Below, piece by piece: positions 14,487-24,321 of a stretch of DNA of 41,509 nt (positions are counted from its first letter, which is position 1; each line of letters begins with the position of its first letter). The notes under the pieces are model-generated. The model did not search any database. It was not told the origin of the DNA and saw only the letters and a list, made by a program, of their open reading frames with translations. Both the position numbers and the translations under genes were made by a program. Location of the stretch: the IMG/VR virus record IMGVR_UViG_3300014501_000174, positions 1-41,509 of that record. One strand, 5' to 3'. The DNA comes from a virus.

Positions 14487-17400
14487 ATGAAAAAGATAAT
14501 GCTAATGGCAATATGTCTTCTTGGATGCGCTTCTGCATGGGCACAGTCCTATCCTCCATTTCTCATGTATACGCTTATTGGTGGGGTTCCTACGCCAGTT
14601 TCAGGATCGGGAGCGGTACTTCCGGGTGGTAATCCTCCCGGATACCTTTGCTATGGATTGAACGGTAGCGGACAACCTGCGCCGTGCGTGTTTGGCGGAA
14701 TAGGAGTGACGAGTATCAACACTGTTGCTGGAGCATTTACATTTAATGGTCCCGCTGTAAGTTGCACATCCACAACATGCACATTTACTGGAACTGGGAC
14801 AGGTATTGGAAGCATTGCATGGGCGATTCCGTCTTGGCTTACTGCTTCTCCTACGACAATCTCTGCATCAGGTACACAAACGTTTTCGCCAACGACTGGA
14901 CAGACATCGCATGAGGTAATCGGAACTTGCGGGGCTGCAACTACTTTTGGTCCTTGCGCTCTAGTGGCTGGAGATTTACCTGCTGTGACGAATATAGCTG
15001 GTGGAGCAGCTAACGAGATTGTTTATCAGACAGCGACAAGTACCACAGGGTTTATAGCGGCTGCGGCAAGTTGTGTTCTCTCAACAAACGGAAGCAATGT
15101 ACCATCGTGTTCAACAACGCTTCCTAGCGGATTAAGTTCAACAAGCATGACGTTGGTCACGCCAGCGTTGGGAACTCCAGCATCGGGAGTGATTACAAAT
15201 CTTTCTGGTACGTGCGCATCTTGTAATATAGGAGGAAATGCGGGAACGGCAACTGATCTTTCTACGACAGGTTCTAATGGAACATTCTGGGGAGTATCTG
15301 GAGGGGTTCAGGGGTACTACACTCCGGGCGGGGGAGGTAACGTTTCTACGAGCGGCACCATCACCACAGGGCAGTATCCTGTCTGGGCCAGCGGTACCAC
15401 GCTAAATAGCCAGCCTTTCCAATACATCAGTGTCAAGAGAGATTATGCAGCCACAGGTAATACGCAGGTTGACACGACTTGCACAGTTACAGCCTCCAGC
15501 ACTACGCTTACTTGTTCTGACGGGCCTTTCGTTTCAGGCGACGTAGGCAAGACAATTGGAATACCTTACGCTGGACCAGTAGGGGCTTTCTATAGCATAG
15601 GTGAAACGCTTGTGACTACTATTGCTTCTTATAGTTCAGCCACAACGGTTGTGCTTACAGCAGCTCCATCAGTAAGCATAAGTGGTCCGTTTTCAAATAC
15701 TGGATGCAGTGCGTCTGCGTATTCTAAATCGTTGACTTGCTCTTCATCTACATTTACTCAGGGAGACGTTGGAAAATCCTTTACGACCCCAACAGGAAAC
15801 GCTGGTGCTAACAATTCCACTTCCGTTACGTCTCAGACCGAATACGCGACAAATGCTGGCGGCACAGTCATCACGGGTAATAGATACTATACTTCAGCAG
15901 TCAGCGGACAAAGCGTATCAATTCCCGGCGCGACAGTTATTTGGGGAACGGATGACACCACGGCTTTGAGCAACGCTTTCACTGCCGGGTGTTCTTCTGG
16001 TAGGCCGGTGAACCTGGACCCTGGTCGCTACCTGATGAGCAGTGGATTCTTGGTGTGCAGCGGTTTGTACATCATCGGATCAGGAGCCGGTGTTTCGATC
16101 CTGAATCCTGTCGGTAGTAGTTTCTCGCCCCTGTATAATCACAACACAGCAGGCACAAGCAATGAGGGCTACATATCCTTCGAGATCGACGCCCGTGGTG
16201 TAAGAGACAACACATTTGATGTCTATTCAAAAGGATTGGATATCACCAACCTAACCAACGCTTGGGTTGAGAACTTATATGTTCACGACACGGAAGCTAC
16301 AGGTTTGGCCACCGACTATCCGCACAATGTTTTCAAGTTCGCCAACCGCGTCGTTCACGCAGGCGCACAATATGTCGAATTGTTCGGGGCGATAGGTTCA
16401 GCTTGTTCTGGGGATGCTACTGGGTTCAATGACACCGAATCCGAGTACATCGGCTTCAACGATTTTTCCGACTGCGGTAATCGTGGTGTCTTTATCGAGA
16501 CCCAAGGTTCAAGCTACAGTAAGGGTTTTCGCATTGAGGGGAATACCTGCGAATGGTTGGACACTGGCGAAGGTGTTTGCTACGGAGATCACGGCGGAGA
16601 TCAGGCTATCTGGCAGGGGAATCTTGGTCGGTACTCTAAACTTTGTTTTGACGTTACGGGCGGTTTGAACGGAACCAGTTACCCACTTAACTGGGACTTC
16701 GACGGTAACGCCTGTGAATACAACGATCAGGGAGCAGCCATCAATTATGGCGACACTACTCTCGGTGCGGGCAGTGTAACCAACAACAAGTTCCTCGGTA
16801 GCCTCTCGCTAACCACGGGATCGATGCTCGGATTCACCGTCAATAACGGTTCCAGCACGGCTTCCCTTGAGGTCTCTGGAAACTTCCTCGACGACTACAC
16901 CGGGAACGGAATCAGTTTCGGTGGAAGCAACTCGTTCGGCTCGGTAAATCTTTCCTCAAACCACATTGCCAACATGGGCGTGAGCACAGGCTCCCTTAAC
17001 CCTGGCATTGTCGTTACTCAAAGCATCGGCAAACTGTCTATGACCGGAAATACAGCTTACGACACTCGCGGCGGGTCTGCCCAGCAAAGTTACGGATTCT
17101 CTCAAACGGCTGGGACTATAACCGAACTAGATGATAACGCAAACCAATTTACGGGGAACGCTACGGGAGCTAGGAACCTAGCTGGAACAATCACAACCTA
17201 CGACGTGAACGGAATCGCGGTGCCAGCGAGCACACAATGTTTACATATCAACAGTTCTGGAGTTACTTCCACCACCGGATCGGACTGCGGTTCGGGGAGT
17301 AGTGGACTTTCGGGCATGACCGCCACGCAGGTTCCGATTGCGGCGACAGCAACAACCGTGACGAGCAGTAAGGCGCTTGCGGGTAGTGGTACTGGTATCA

Positions 17401-18734
17401 CCACGGGGCCAATCACCACCACTAGCGGCGACTGCGTAGAGTTCTCTGGAACTGCTGGACAGATTGCCGACAATGGTTCTCCTTGCGGGTCAGGCAGCGG
17501 AGCCGTAACATCCGTTACGAACTCGGACGGGACACTTACAATTTCCCCAACGACTGGGGCGGTAGTAGCCTCACTTGCGCTTGCCCACGCGAACACGTGG
17601 ACCGGAAATCAGACAAGTGCGAAATGGATTGCGTCCACAGGATTCGATATAAGCGGAGCTACGACCGCTGGACACTATCTAAGAAATAACGGTACCGATT
17701 ACGTCGATAGCACCATTCAGTCTGGCGATCTGCCAGCAATTGCGTTATCGGGGTTAGCAACGCAGACTGCTAACACAGTTGTGGGCAACGGCACGAGCGG
17801 ATCGGCCTCTCCAACAGCCTTAACTATGCCTTCCTGTTCGGGCGCTTCTAATGCTCTTACTTGGACCACTAGCGGGGGGTCTACTGCTTTTGGGTGTAAC
17901 ACAATTAGTGGCGGAGGAACACCAGCATATCCGTTGACTATCACTGGAGGAGTTTCTGGTGGTGTAGTTTACGGAAGTTCGAGCACGCAACTCACCGTAT
18001 CGCCCGCAGGAACCGCTAACGTGCTGATGAAGTGGGGGGGCGCGGCGACTGCTCCTGGAAACTCTTCGATCACCGACAACGCAACGTCTGTGACCACAAC
18101 AGACACGGGTGGTTGGGTTGGTCCTACCTTTACAGCCAACGGAACGACTGCCGGGTTCATGGACTATGCGCAAGGTTCCACAAGCGCATCCGTAGCCCCA
18201 TGTAACACGGCAACGTCTATATGCGAGCAAGCGCCTACGTCTGTTACATCGTATCTACTTGTAAAACCGGGTGTTGCTGCGGCGGGCGTGAAGTCAGGGC
18301 GATTAGCAAGCAGTGTAGTAACGGAAGGAATCAGCGGCGATACTAACCATTCTGCAACTGTAGTTATCGGTTCTGGCACGTCGATAGGATCGACAAGCCT
18401 GTGCTCGACCACAGTTTGCCCAGCGGGTACTTATCGGATCAATGTCTACGTGGACATTACCACTGCTTGTGGAACTACGGGAACCTATACGGTAAATCTG
18501 ATCTATACGGACGATCAAGGATCAAAAACTTCCGTGGTCAACCTGAATGGCACAGGCTCAGTTCCTGCCACTGGACTTCTAACCACTACTTCGACTTCTA
18601 ACTTCGGACAGGAGTCACAGATCATCAGGTCAACGGGTGCGGCATCCATAAATTACTCCACAACAGCGGTAGCTTGCGGGACTGGCGGACCAATGGTGGG
18701 GAACCTTTATTTGAGCACGGAACAGGTGCAATAA
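14487..18734 (+). CDS. Large beta-helix tailspike/fibre-like protein with Sec signal peptide
   Basis: The 1415-residue product begins with a textbook Sec signal (MKKIMLMAICLLGCASAWAQ), which is odd for a tail protein that should assemble in the cytoplasm. Residues about 20-480 are Gly/Ser/Thr-rich fibre sequence with many paired cysteines. From about residue 485, WGTDDTTALSNAFTAG...VNLDPGRYLMSSGF...YIIGSGAG is the start signature of a pectate-lyase-type right-handed beta-helix, running to about 930; such domains are often receptor-binding depolymerases. A 66-residue module (17301-17497) is shared with the fibre at 19524. The C-terminal 180 residues contain TCGTTGTYTVNLIYTDDQGS and SQIIRSTGAASINY, typical of a trimeric end domain. 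SD AAGGAGG is strong. The alternative is that it is a secreted host-surface protein rather than a virion part. Confidence 0.7.
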   Translation: MKKIMLMAICLLGCASAWAQSYPPFLMYTLIGGVPTPVSGSGAVLPGGNPPGYLCYGLNGSGQPAPCVFGGIGVTSINTVAGAFTFNGPAVSCTSTTCTFTGTGTGIGSIAWAIPSWLTASPTTISASGTQTFSPTTGQTSHEVIGTCGAATTFGPCALVAGDLPAVTNIAGGAANEIVYQTATSTTGFIAAAASCVLSTNGSNVPSCSTTLPSGLSSTSMTLVTPALGTPASGVITNLSGTCASCNIGGNAGTATDLSTTGSNGTFWGVSGGVQGYYTPGGGGNVSTSGTITTGQYPVWASGTTLNSQPFQYISVKRDYAATGNTQVDTTCTVTASSTTLTCSDGPFVSGDVGKTIGIPYAGPVGAFYSIGETLVTTIASYSSATTVVLTAAPSVSISGPFSNTGCSASAYSKSLTCSSSTFTQGDVGKSFTTPTGNAGANNSTSVTSQTEYATNAGGTVITGNRYYTSAVSGQSVSIPGATVIWGTDDTTALSNAFTAGCSSGRPVNLDPGRYLMSSGFLVCSGLYIIGSGAGVSILNPVGSSFSPLYNHNTAGTSNEGYISFEIDARGVRDNTFDVYSKGLDITNLTNAWVENLYVHDTEATGLATDYPHNVFKFANRVVHAGAQYVELFGAIGSACSGDATGFNDTESEYIGFNDFSDCGNRGVFIETQGSSYSKGFRIEGNTCEWLDTGEGVCYGDHGGDQAIWQGNLGRYSKLCFDVTGGLNGTSYPLNWDFDGNACEYNDQGAAINYGDTTLGAGSVTNNKFLGSLSLTTGSMLGFTVNNGSSTASLEVSGNFLDDYTGNGISFGGSNSFGSVNLSSNHIANMGVSTGSLNPGIVVTQSIGKLSMTGNTAYDTRGGSAQQSYGFSQTAGTITELDDNANQFTGNATGARNLAGTITTYDVNGIAVPASTQCLHINSSGVTSTTGSDCGSGSSGLSGMTATQVPIAATATTVTSSKALAGSGTGITTGPITTTSGDCVEFSGTAGQIADNGSPCGSGSGAVTSVTNSDGTLTISPTTGAVVASLALAHANTWTGNQTSAKWIASTGFDISGATTAGHYLRNNGTDYVDSTIQSGDLPAIALSGLATQTANTVVGNGTSGSASPTALTMPSCSGASNALTWTTSGGSTAFGCNTISGGGTPAYPLTITGGVSGGVVYGSSSTQLTVSPAGTANVLMKWGGAATAPGNSSITDNATSVTTTDTGGWVGPTFTANGTTAGFMDYAQGSTSASVAPCNTATSICEQAPTSVTSYLLVKPGVAAAGVKSGRLASSVVTEGISGDTNHSATVVIGSGTSIGSTSLCSTTVCPAGTYRINVYVDITTACGTTGTYTVNLIYTDDQGSKTSVVNLNGTGSVPATGLLTTTSTSNFGQESQIIRSTGAASINYSTTAVACGTGGPMVGNLYLSTEQVQ
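17301..17497 (+). repeat. Fibre module, copy 1 (about 66 residues)
   Basis: It encodes SGLSGMTATQVPIAATATTV...SGTAGQIADNGSPCG. It is repeated with about 80% identical residues by eye at 21723-21917 in the neighbouring fibre gene, and the two copies use different synonymous codons. Confidence 0.85.
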
Positions 18735-19513
18735 TGAGAAATCTTTTACTTGTATTATTTCTTGGTTTATCGCAGGTAGGCGGTATTGGCGGATTCGGCG
18801 GCGTGGGCGGTGCTGGCGGCGGTCCCACGTCTACATGCACTCTGCCTACAAACCTCACTTATCGCTGGCTTCCCGCTCCGGGGTGCAGTACCAGTTCCCC
18901 GTGCATGACTGACACCGTGTCCGGGAATAACGCCTCGCAAACTATCAGCGGCGATCTGCCTACTTACAGTTCCACGGGGGGTGGAGCGAACGGAAACAAC
19001 TCTTATCTGACGTTCAACGGAACAAGCGACTATCTGATCCCGACCACGGCAATTCCAACGACCGCAAACGTCTACACCTTCTACGCGGTTTTCGAGTTAA
19101 CGACCGCAAGTGTAACCAACCCGCTGTTCGGTTCTAGTTCGGCGTATTCGACTCCCGGTGTGGTCTGGTACGTTACAAGCAGCAATCTTCTCCGAGACAG
19201 CAACAATGGGCCGGTATTCTACACCGGAACTAACACCTACTCATCAACAAGTACTTGGTATGCCGTGGCGGCTGAGTTCAGCGTTAGCGGCAACACTCAA
19301 AGCCTGTATAAATGTACTTCTGGCACTTGCACCGCCGACGGTTCGGGCGGAACTAACACATTCGGCGCAATCACAGCCACAACCAATTGGCTTGGCGCTT
19401 CTCAACTCTTAGGCCCCAACTTCCTGCACGCCAAAGTAAGTGAGTTTGGCTACTACAACGGAAACAGTTTAACCGGGCTTGGGGCCTACGTTAATTGTCA
19501 GTATGGAATTTAG
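18734..19513 (+). CDS. LamG-like (concanavalin-fold) protein with N-terminal hydrophobic export-type segment
   Basis: ATG 18734 overlaps the stop of the previous gene (TAATG), indicating coupling. Residues 1-15 (MRNLLLVLFLGLSQV) form a hydrophobic, signal-like segment followed by an all-Gly-rich linker (GGIGGFGGVGGAGGG). The rest matches the LamG/ConA-lectin pattern: NNSYLTFNGTSDYLIPTTAI, YTFYAVFELTT, WYAVAAEFSVSGNTQSLY and a final FLHAKVSEFGYYNGN strand. These domains bind or enclose carbohydrates. Cys pairs (CSTSSPC, CTSGTC) suggest an oxidised, extracytoplasmic environment. It lies between two signal-bearing fibre genes. Length is 259 residues. Confidence 0.65.
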   Translation: MRNLLLVLFLGLSQVGGIGGFGGVGGAGGGPTSTCTLPTNLTYRWLPAPGCSTSSPCMTDTVSGNNASQTISGDLPTYSSTGGGANGNNSYLTFNGTSDYLIPTTAIPTTANVYTFYAVFELTTASVTNPLFGSSSAYSTPGVVWYVTSSNLLRDSNNGPVFYTGTNTYSSTSTWYAVAAEFSVSGNTQSLYKCTSGTCTADGSGGTNTFGAITATTNWLGASQLLGPNFLHAKVSEFGYYNGNSLTGLGAYVNCQYGI

Positions 19514-19523
19514 GAGATTTGAA

Positions 19524-22500
19524 GTGAAAAAAATTATCCTCCTTCTCGCTCTTTTATTTCCTATCGCGGCTCATGCTCAGACTGCCGCATATTCTGGTTT
19601 CTGCGATCAAGGTGCAACCCCTGCAACAGTTTCTGGATTAAACAGTACCAACCGTCTCCAAGGTGTCATCCCTTACTGTACCGTCACAGTGTACCTAGAC
19701 GGCGTGAGTCGGGTATCCAGCGCAACCTATACGAGCGGTGGGACGATTACTGGAAGCATTGGTCAGACTTGCAACGCATCGTTTACGGGTGGAACTCCTA
19801 GTGGGTCAGGATCAATTGCTCTTACCGGAGCTAATGTAATTGCTGGGGGAACGGCGTTTTCTATTACACCCCCCGGAGTAGGACAATATTCAACGGCTCC
19901 CACCACAGCTACTCTGACAAACGGAACGGCTTCATGCTCAGGAACGGCTACTGTTGTTACAACACTCGCTCCGATCAAGGCAACGATCTTTAAGGACTCG
20001 GCAAATACTCCGCAGACAAATCCTTACCAGACACTCGCTAACGGGCAGATTCTTTTCTATGCGGCGACAGGACAGGGATATGACATTGTTAAATCTGGAG
20101 GTATACCGCCTCTTACTTACATTACGCCTTTGACTGTAACGGATTGGATAGTACCAACTGGAGGCGGAAGCGGAGTCGTAACTCAGCTAATTCCTGGTGT
20201 TGGAACCACAGTTACGCCCGGAATCGGAGTCGGAGTAGTTGCCGTGAACGTCACTCCAGGTGCTACTTTGGACCTTGAGCAATACAGTACCCCAGTTCCG
20301 AATCAAGGCAAACTAAACGCGAACAGCGACATTGCCACAGACCCAGGATTAACTCCAGTTTTATGGAAGAATGATTCGCTAGGAGATTGGTTGGGTGAGT
20401 ACCAGTCCCCCACTGGCGGCTTCGGTCCCACGCTCGTACCCCCGCGTACAGACCTTGCCTCGGTGACCATCCCGTTCTCGCAGGGTGCGGCTTTAGTGGG
20501 TCCCTATTGCGGTGGAGAGATCCCGGGAACATTTTGCTATATCAATCTGCCGCCCTTTGAGCAATGCTTTTCAATCTGCACATTCGATGGCGGCGGCGTT
20601 GAAATTGTTCGTCAAGGAAGCCAGATCGGGCTTAATACGAATACGGTTAGCTGGTCGGTTCCGGTGCTTCCAGCGGGGTTCGTCCCCTCCTCGGCGCTTT
20701 ACATCTATGCGGCCCTGATTGCCAGCAAAAATCCGGTGTGGGCGTCTCCTAATCAAAGCAACCTTACCGTAACTTGCGGTGACGGAGCAGGGCATACAGC
20801 TACGCCGATCAACGGTGCATATACGATTCCTCTCAACACATACAGCGCACTCATGAGCGGTTCTGCTTCCACGTTCAATTGGTCTGCGGCAACCTGCACC
20901 GCGTCGAATCCAGACAGCATCCCGTACACAAACTTTCAGAAGTTCGACATCCCCGAAATTGTTCTGATTCCCTATTTCGCCGGTCCTCCTGCGCCAGCAG
21001 CGCCTTCTGTTATAAACCTTAACCCACCACTTATTTACAATCAAGGAATTCAGACAATAAGTCTGACACTTCCCTACAACTACGCACCTGACACCGGCAC
21101 GGTCAATTTCATGGCGGCATCGCCTCTCAATGTTCCAATCACGCCGGGTATGGACTTCTGGGTGACGCCAGCGAACTCTAACACCACCACTAACCCTGAG
21201 ATTATCGTGAGTGGAGCAGGTCCATTCACCATCACTAAATGCGGCGGTCAGCCTCTTGTGGCCGGGGATATCTTCGCGGGCTTCACGACGGGGGCAGATG
21301 CACATTTTGAGTTTCCCGAAGAAAGCCCTGGAAATGTGGAACTGCAAAACCCTGTCAATGGGTGCGGGAGTGGGGGAGGTGGATCGGTTACCAGCGTCTT
21401 TACTAGAACCGGAGCAGTCGCAGCACAAACTGGCGATTACACTGTGTCCCAGGTAACAGGCGCGGCCCCAACTGCATCGCCCACCTTCACAACACAACTT
21501 ACCTTGCCGAAGGTAGCCGGGTATACTGCACCCGCGCCGGGTGAAATCGGCTACGATACGACAAATGGAAACGTTCATGCAGACTTCAGTAGCACCGATC
21601 TAATATTGGCAGGCTTTCCATCGGCATCTCTCCCTACTAGCGGGCATTGTGCTGAGTTTAACGAGATAGGGGCATGGTGGGAGATTACCGATGCTGGAGC
21701 GCCATGCGGATCGGGAGGTGGAAGTGGTCTTTCGGGTATGACTGCTGGGCAAATCCCCGTTGCGGCCACAGCTTCGACCGTGACAAGCAGCAAGCCTCTA
21801 GCAGGCAGCGGCGCGGGCATCACGACTGGACCCACAACCACCACAACATCCGACTGCGCCAACTTCTCTGGAACCACTGGACAGATTGCCGATAGCGGCT
21901 CGCCTTGCGGTGGCGGCGGTGGAGGAAACACGCTTGTAGGCCCAATCGTGGACGCCCTAGTGGGCAGCACGCAGAATCTAGGCAATGGTGCTGGTAAAAC
22001 CATCCACATGCTTTGCGATTCGCGCTGCATCGTCTCCTACTCCTGCCAAGTAAGTGCGGCGGATCACGACAGTATATCTTCTGCGGTTGTGAGCGGAGGA
22101 AACCTGCTGACCGTCACCCTGTCGGCCTCGAACACCCAGACGGTTGGGAATTATCTAAACCTGCAAGGCGCGACGGGCAGCTATGCCCCGCTGAATAGCC
22201 AGCAACTTGTCGTGCTTTCCTCCGGCATCACCGCCACGCAATATGAGGCTACCGTCTCAGGCGTGCCGAATGGAAGTGTGACAGGAACGCTGACCGATAG
22301 TTGCACCTACAGCCTCGCACAGCAACTAGGCAGGCAACCCTCCACCACCGCCGCAACGATCGTGAACATCGCCCAAGGAGGACTGTCAGCAGCTACGGTG
22401 GCAGCGAGTCCCGCAACTTACATTCCCACAGTAACGGGAGCCAATCAGGTGTTCGTGGTCCAGTTAGGATCGCAGGACTGCCTATCCCCTGGCTGTGTTC

Positions 22501-24314
22501 CAGCAACCGTAGAAGGTAATTTGCAGACCATCTGGAGCTATGCAAGAAACACAGCGGGATACACAAAAATTGTGGCCTCTACGCTCGTGCCCACTACTTC
22601 ATCTATATACAACTACGACTCTCAGCGAAATGAGAACCTCATCAATGCGTGGCTTATCGCACAGGCTCAGAGTTCGACCAATGCATCTGTTGGCTATTTC
22701 GACACGCTGGCTAATCTTGGTGCTGTGATGCCGTTCGCCAACGATCCAAACCTCTTCATGGTTCCCGGCCTTGGCTTGTGTACCTCCGGGCCCTGCGAGG
22801 CTGACCATCCGCAAGACGGCGGCAACTCACTCATGGCAAGCGTCGTCGCCAACGCGGTTACAGCCCTTACCGGCGTGGTACCCCCGATTCCAAACGCCTC
22901 TGGAAACTCCGTGCTGAGCATTGGGGATGCCGAAGGTGACACCTTCACTTTCACCGTAGAAGAGAACGGAAGCAGCATCAGTCAGAGTTGCTTTTATGCC
23001 TACCTGATGAGTCCCGGTAGCTGGTCTGGAAGCTACGACTCTCCGTATACAAACGGGCCGCTTGGGTGCTTTAGGTCTTTAAGCAGCAATCAGGCTTTCT
23101 TGCAACTCAATAACTTGGTTGGATTGGCTTCGGGGCCAGTCACGAGCGGCCAATTGGGAACACTGGACATGACGATGCAGCGTAGCCAGTCACTTGCAAA
23201 CACATGGTGCATGAGTGCGAGTGCCTCCGATGCGCTGGCCGACATTTGCAGCGGCAGTCTGAGCGTGAAAAATCTTTATGTGAGCGGCAATGTCACCGCG
23301 CCAAACTTCTCGCAGCCAAACGTGGCCTTTCAGAGCAACTACAACAATCGTTTTGCGGCCAGCGGTGCGGGCTCGAACAACTTCCAGCCGTCCAATCCTG
23401 CGGGCGTGGCCGTGCAGGAGCAAGGCAATACTGGCACGCTGCTCCCGACTCTCGTGGAAGCTGTCTCCAACAGCGGCGGCAATACCAACATCACATCGGT
23501 TCCTGCTGGAGGGACGATTATAGTTGCCTGCACATCGAACGCGCCGAGTGTGGCTGCTCCAGCGGACAGCACAAGCGATTCATTCGTGCAGTTTGGACCA
23601 ACAAGCACAATCGGCGGCTACTCGTTCCTGACGTTCCAAGCCGCGAATGTGGCTGGCGGATCAACGGTTACAGTCTTTCCCGCTGGCGGTTTTGGTTGCG
23701 GAACCGGGGCCAATATCGGCTGGACCATTATGGTGTACAAGAATGTGCCGACAAGCGGAATAATCGACGGCACAGCGACTATGACCCTGTATCCGCAATC
23801 GAGTGGTGGCCCCGAGACAATCTCGACTGGCGCAGTGACCACAACCCAGACCAACGACACGCTAGTGAATGTGACAATCATTAGAGGTGCTGGAGCACAG
23901 GCCCCGAACTCTCCGATGATTTCCGAGTACAGTAATGCCAATTTTGGATCAGTGGGGGACATGCCGCTCGGCGCGATTGGTTCATATACAGGCTCATGGA
24001 CCTATCAGTACCCAGGATATGGATACATCGCATCCTTCGCGATGAAGGGTCTTGCGGCCAGTCAAACGGGAGACTTGCATCAATCGCTTTCGAGCGCGGG
24101 GAGTGTACTGAGCGGCGTAAACGCACAAGGCATGTTCTACTTCAAACCGATTGCGACGGCTTCTCTTCTGTCTTGTGTTAGCGGAATCGCGGGAACAAAC
24201 GCTGCCGTGAACGACGCGTTAGCTCCCGTCATCGGCTCCAATGTTGCAAGCGGTGGTTCGGACTATGCAGCGGTAACTTGCAACGGCGCAAACTGGACCG
24301 TAACAGGAAAGTAG
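19524..24314 (+). CDS. Giant fibre protein with Sec signal and embedded SGNH-hydrolase-like domain
   Basis: GTG 19524 is chosen because TAGGAG (19511-19516) gives ideal SD spacing; upstream in-frame TTG 19479 overlaps the previous gene. The product has about 1596 residues. Residues 1-19 are a Sec signal ending AHAQ. An N-terminal beta domain (GFCDQGATPATVSGLNSTN, later ATGQGYDIVKSGG) is followed by Gly-rich fibre modules, including VTGAAPTASPTF and the LSGMT module at 21723. Residues about 815-1115 resemble an SGNH/GDSL esterase: Ser in MLCDSRC (22020-22022, residue about 833), Gly in NIAQGGLS, QLGSQD in place of GxND, and EADHPQ with the His at 22806-22808. A glycan deacetylase/depolymerase is plausible. 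The C-terminus (VTCNGANWTVTGK) is a common fibre end. Several catalytic-block substitutions lower certainty for enzyme activity. Confidence 0.65.
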   Translation: MKKIILLLALLFPIAAHAQTAAYSGFCDQGATPATVSGLNSTNRLQGVIPYCTVTVYLDGVSRVSSATYTSGGTITGSIGQTCNASFTGGTPSGSGSIALTGANVIAGGTAFSITPPGVGQYSTAPTTATLTNGTASCSGTATVVTTLAPIKATIFKDSANTPQTNPYQTLANGQILFYAATGQGYDIVKSGGIPPLTYITPLTVTDWIVPTGGGSGVVTQLIPGVGTTVTPGIGVGVVAVNVTPGATLDLEQYSTPVPNQGKLNANSDIATDPGLTPVLWKNDSLGDWLGEYQSPTGGFGPTLVPPRTDLASVTIPFSQGAALVGPYCGGEIPGTFCYINLPPFEQCFSICTFDGGGVEIVRQGSQIGLNTNTVSWSVPVLPAGFVPSSALYIYAALIASKNPVWASPNQSNLTVTCGDGAGHTATPINGAYTIPLNTYSALMSGSASTFNWSAATCTASNPDSIPYTNFQKFDIPEIVLIPYFAGPPAPAAPSVINLNPPLIYNQGIQTISLTLPYNYAPDTGTVNFMAASPLNVPITPGMDFWVTPANSNTTTNPEIIVSGAGPFTITKCGGQPLVAGDIFAGFTTGADAHFEFPEESPGNVELQNPVNGCGSGGGGSVTSVFTRTGAVAAQTGDYTVSQVTGAAPTASPTFTTQLTLPKVAGYTAPAPGEIGYDTTNGNVHADFSSTDLILAGFPSASLPTSGHCAEFNEIGAWWEITDAGAPCGSGGGSGLSGMTAGQIPVAATASTVTSSKPLAGSGAGITTGPTTTTTSDCANFSGTTGQIADSGSPCGGGGGGNTLVGPIVDALVGSTQNLGNGAGKTIHMLCDSRCIVSYSCQVSAADHDSISSAVVSGGNLLTVTLSASNTQTVGNYLNLQGATGSYAPLNSQQLVVLSSGITATQYEATVSGVPNGSVTGTLTDSCTYSLAQQLGRQPSTTAATIVNIAQGGLSAATVAASPATYIPTVTGANQVFVVQLGSQDCLSPGCVPATVEGNLQTIWSYARNTAGYTKIVASTLVPTTSSIYNYDSQRNENLINAWLIAQAQSSTNASVGYFDTLANLGAVMPFANDPNLFMVPGLGLCTSGPCEADHPQDGGNSLMASVVANAVTALTGVVPPIPNASGNSVLSIGDAEGDTFTFTVEENGSSISQSCFYAYLMSPGSWSGSYDSPYTNGPLGCFRSLSSNQAFLQLNNLVGLASGPVTSGQLGTLDMTMQRSQSLANTWCMSASASDALADICSGSLSVKNLYVSGNVTAPNFSQPNVAFQSNYNNRFAASGAGSNNFQPSNPAGVAVQEQGNTGTLLPTLVEAVSNSGGNTNITSVPAGGTIIVACTSNAPSVAAPADSTSDSFVQFGPTSTIGGYSFLTFQAANVAGGSTVTVFPAGGFGCGTGANIGWTIMVYKNVPTSGIIDGTATMTLYPQSSGGPETISTGAVTTTQTNDTLVNVTIIRGAGAQAPNSPMISEYSNANFGSVGDMPLGAIGSYTGSWTYQYPGYGYIASFAMKGLAASQTGDLHQSLSSAGSVLSGVNAQGMFYFKPIATASLLSCVSGIAGTNAAVNDALAPVIGSNVASGGSDYAAVTCNGANWTVTGK
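21723..21917 (+). repeat. Fibre module, copy 2 (about 66 residues)
   Basis: It encodes SGLSGMTAGQIPVAATASTV...SGTTGQIADSGSPCG and matches the copy at 17301-17497. Here it joins the N-terminal fibre part to the SGNH-like domain, so it may act as a recombination hinge for swapping receptor domains. Confidence 0.85.
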
Positions 24315-24321
24315 GAGCACC

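Noticed and set aside
18674-18733. Upstream start for the LamG-like gene
   Set aside because: It would overlap the preceding fibre gene by 60 bases and bury the hydrophobic signal; ATG 18734 within TAATG is preferred.
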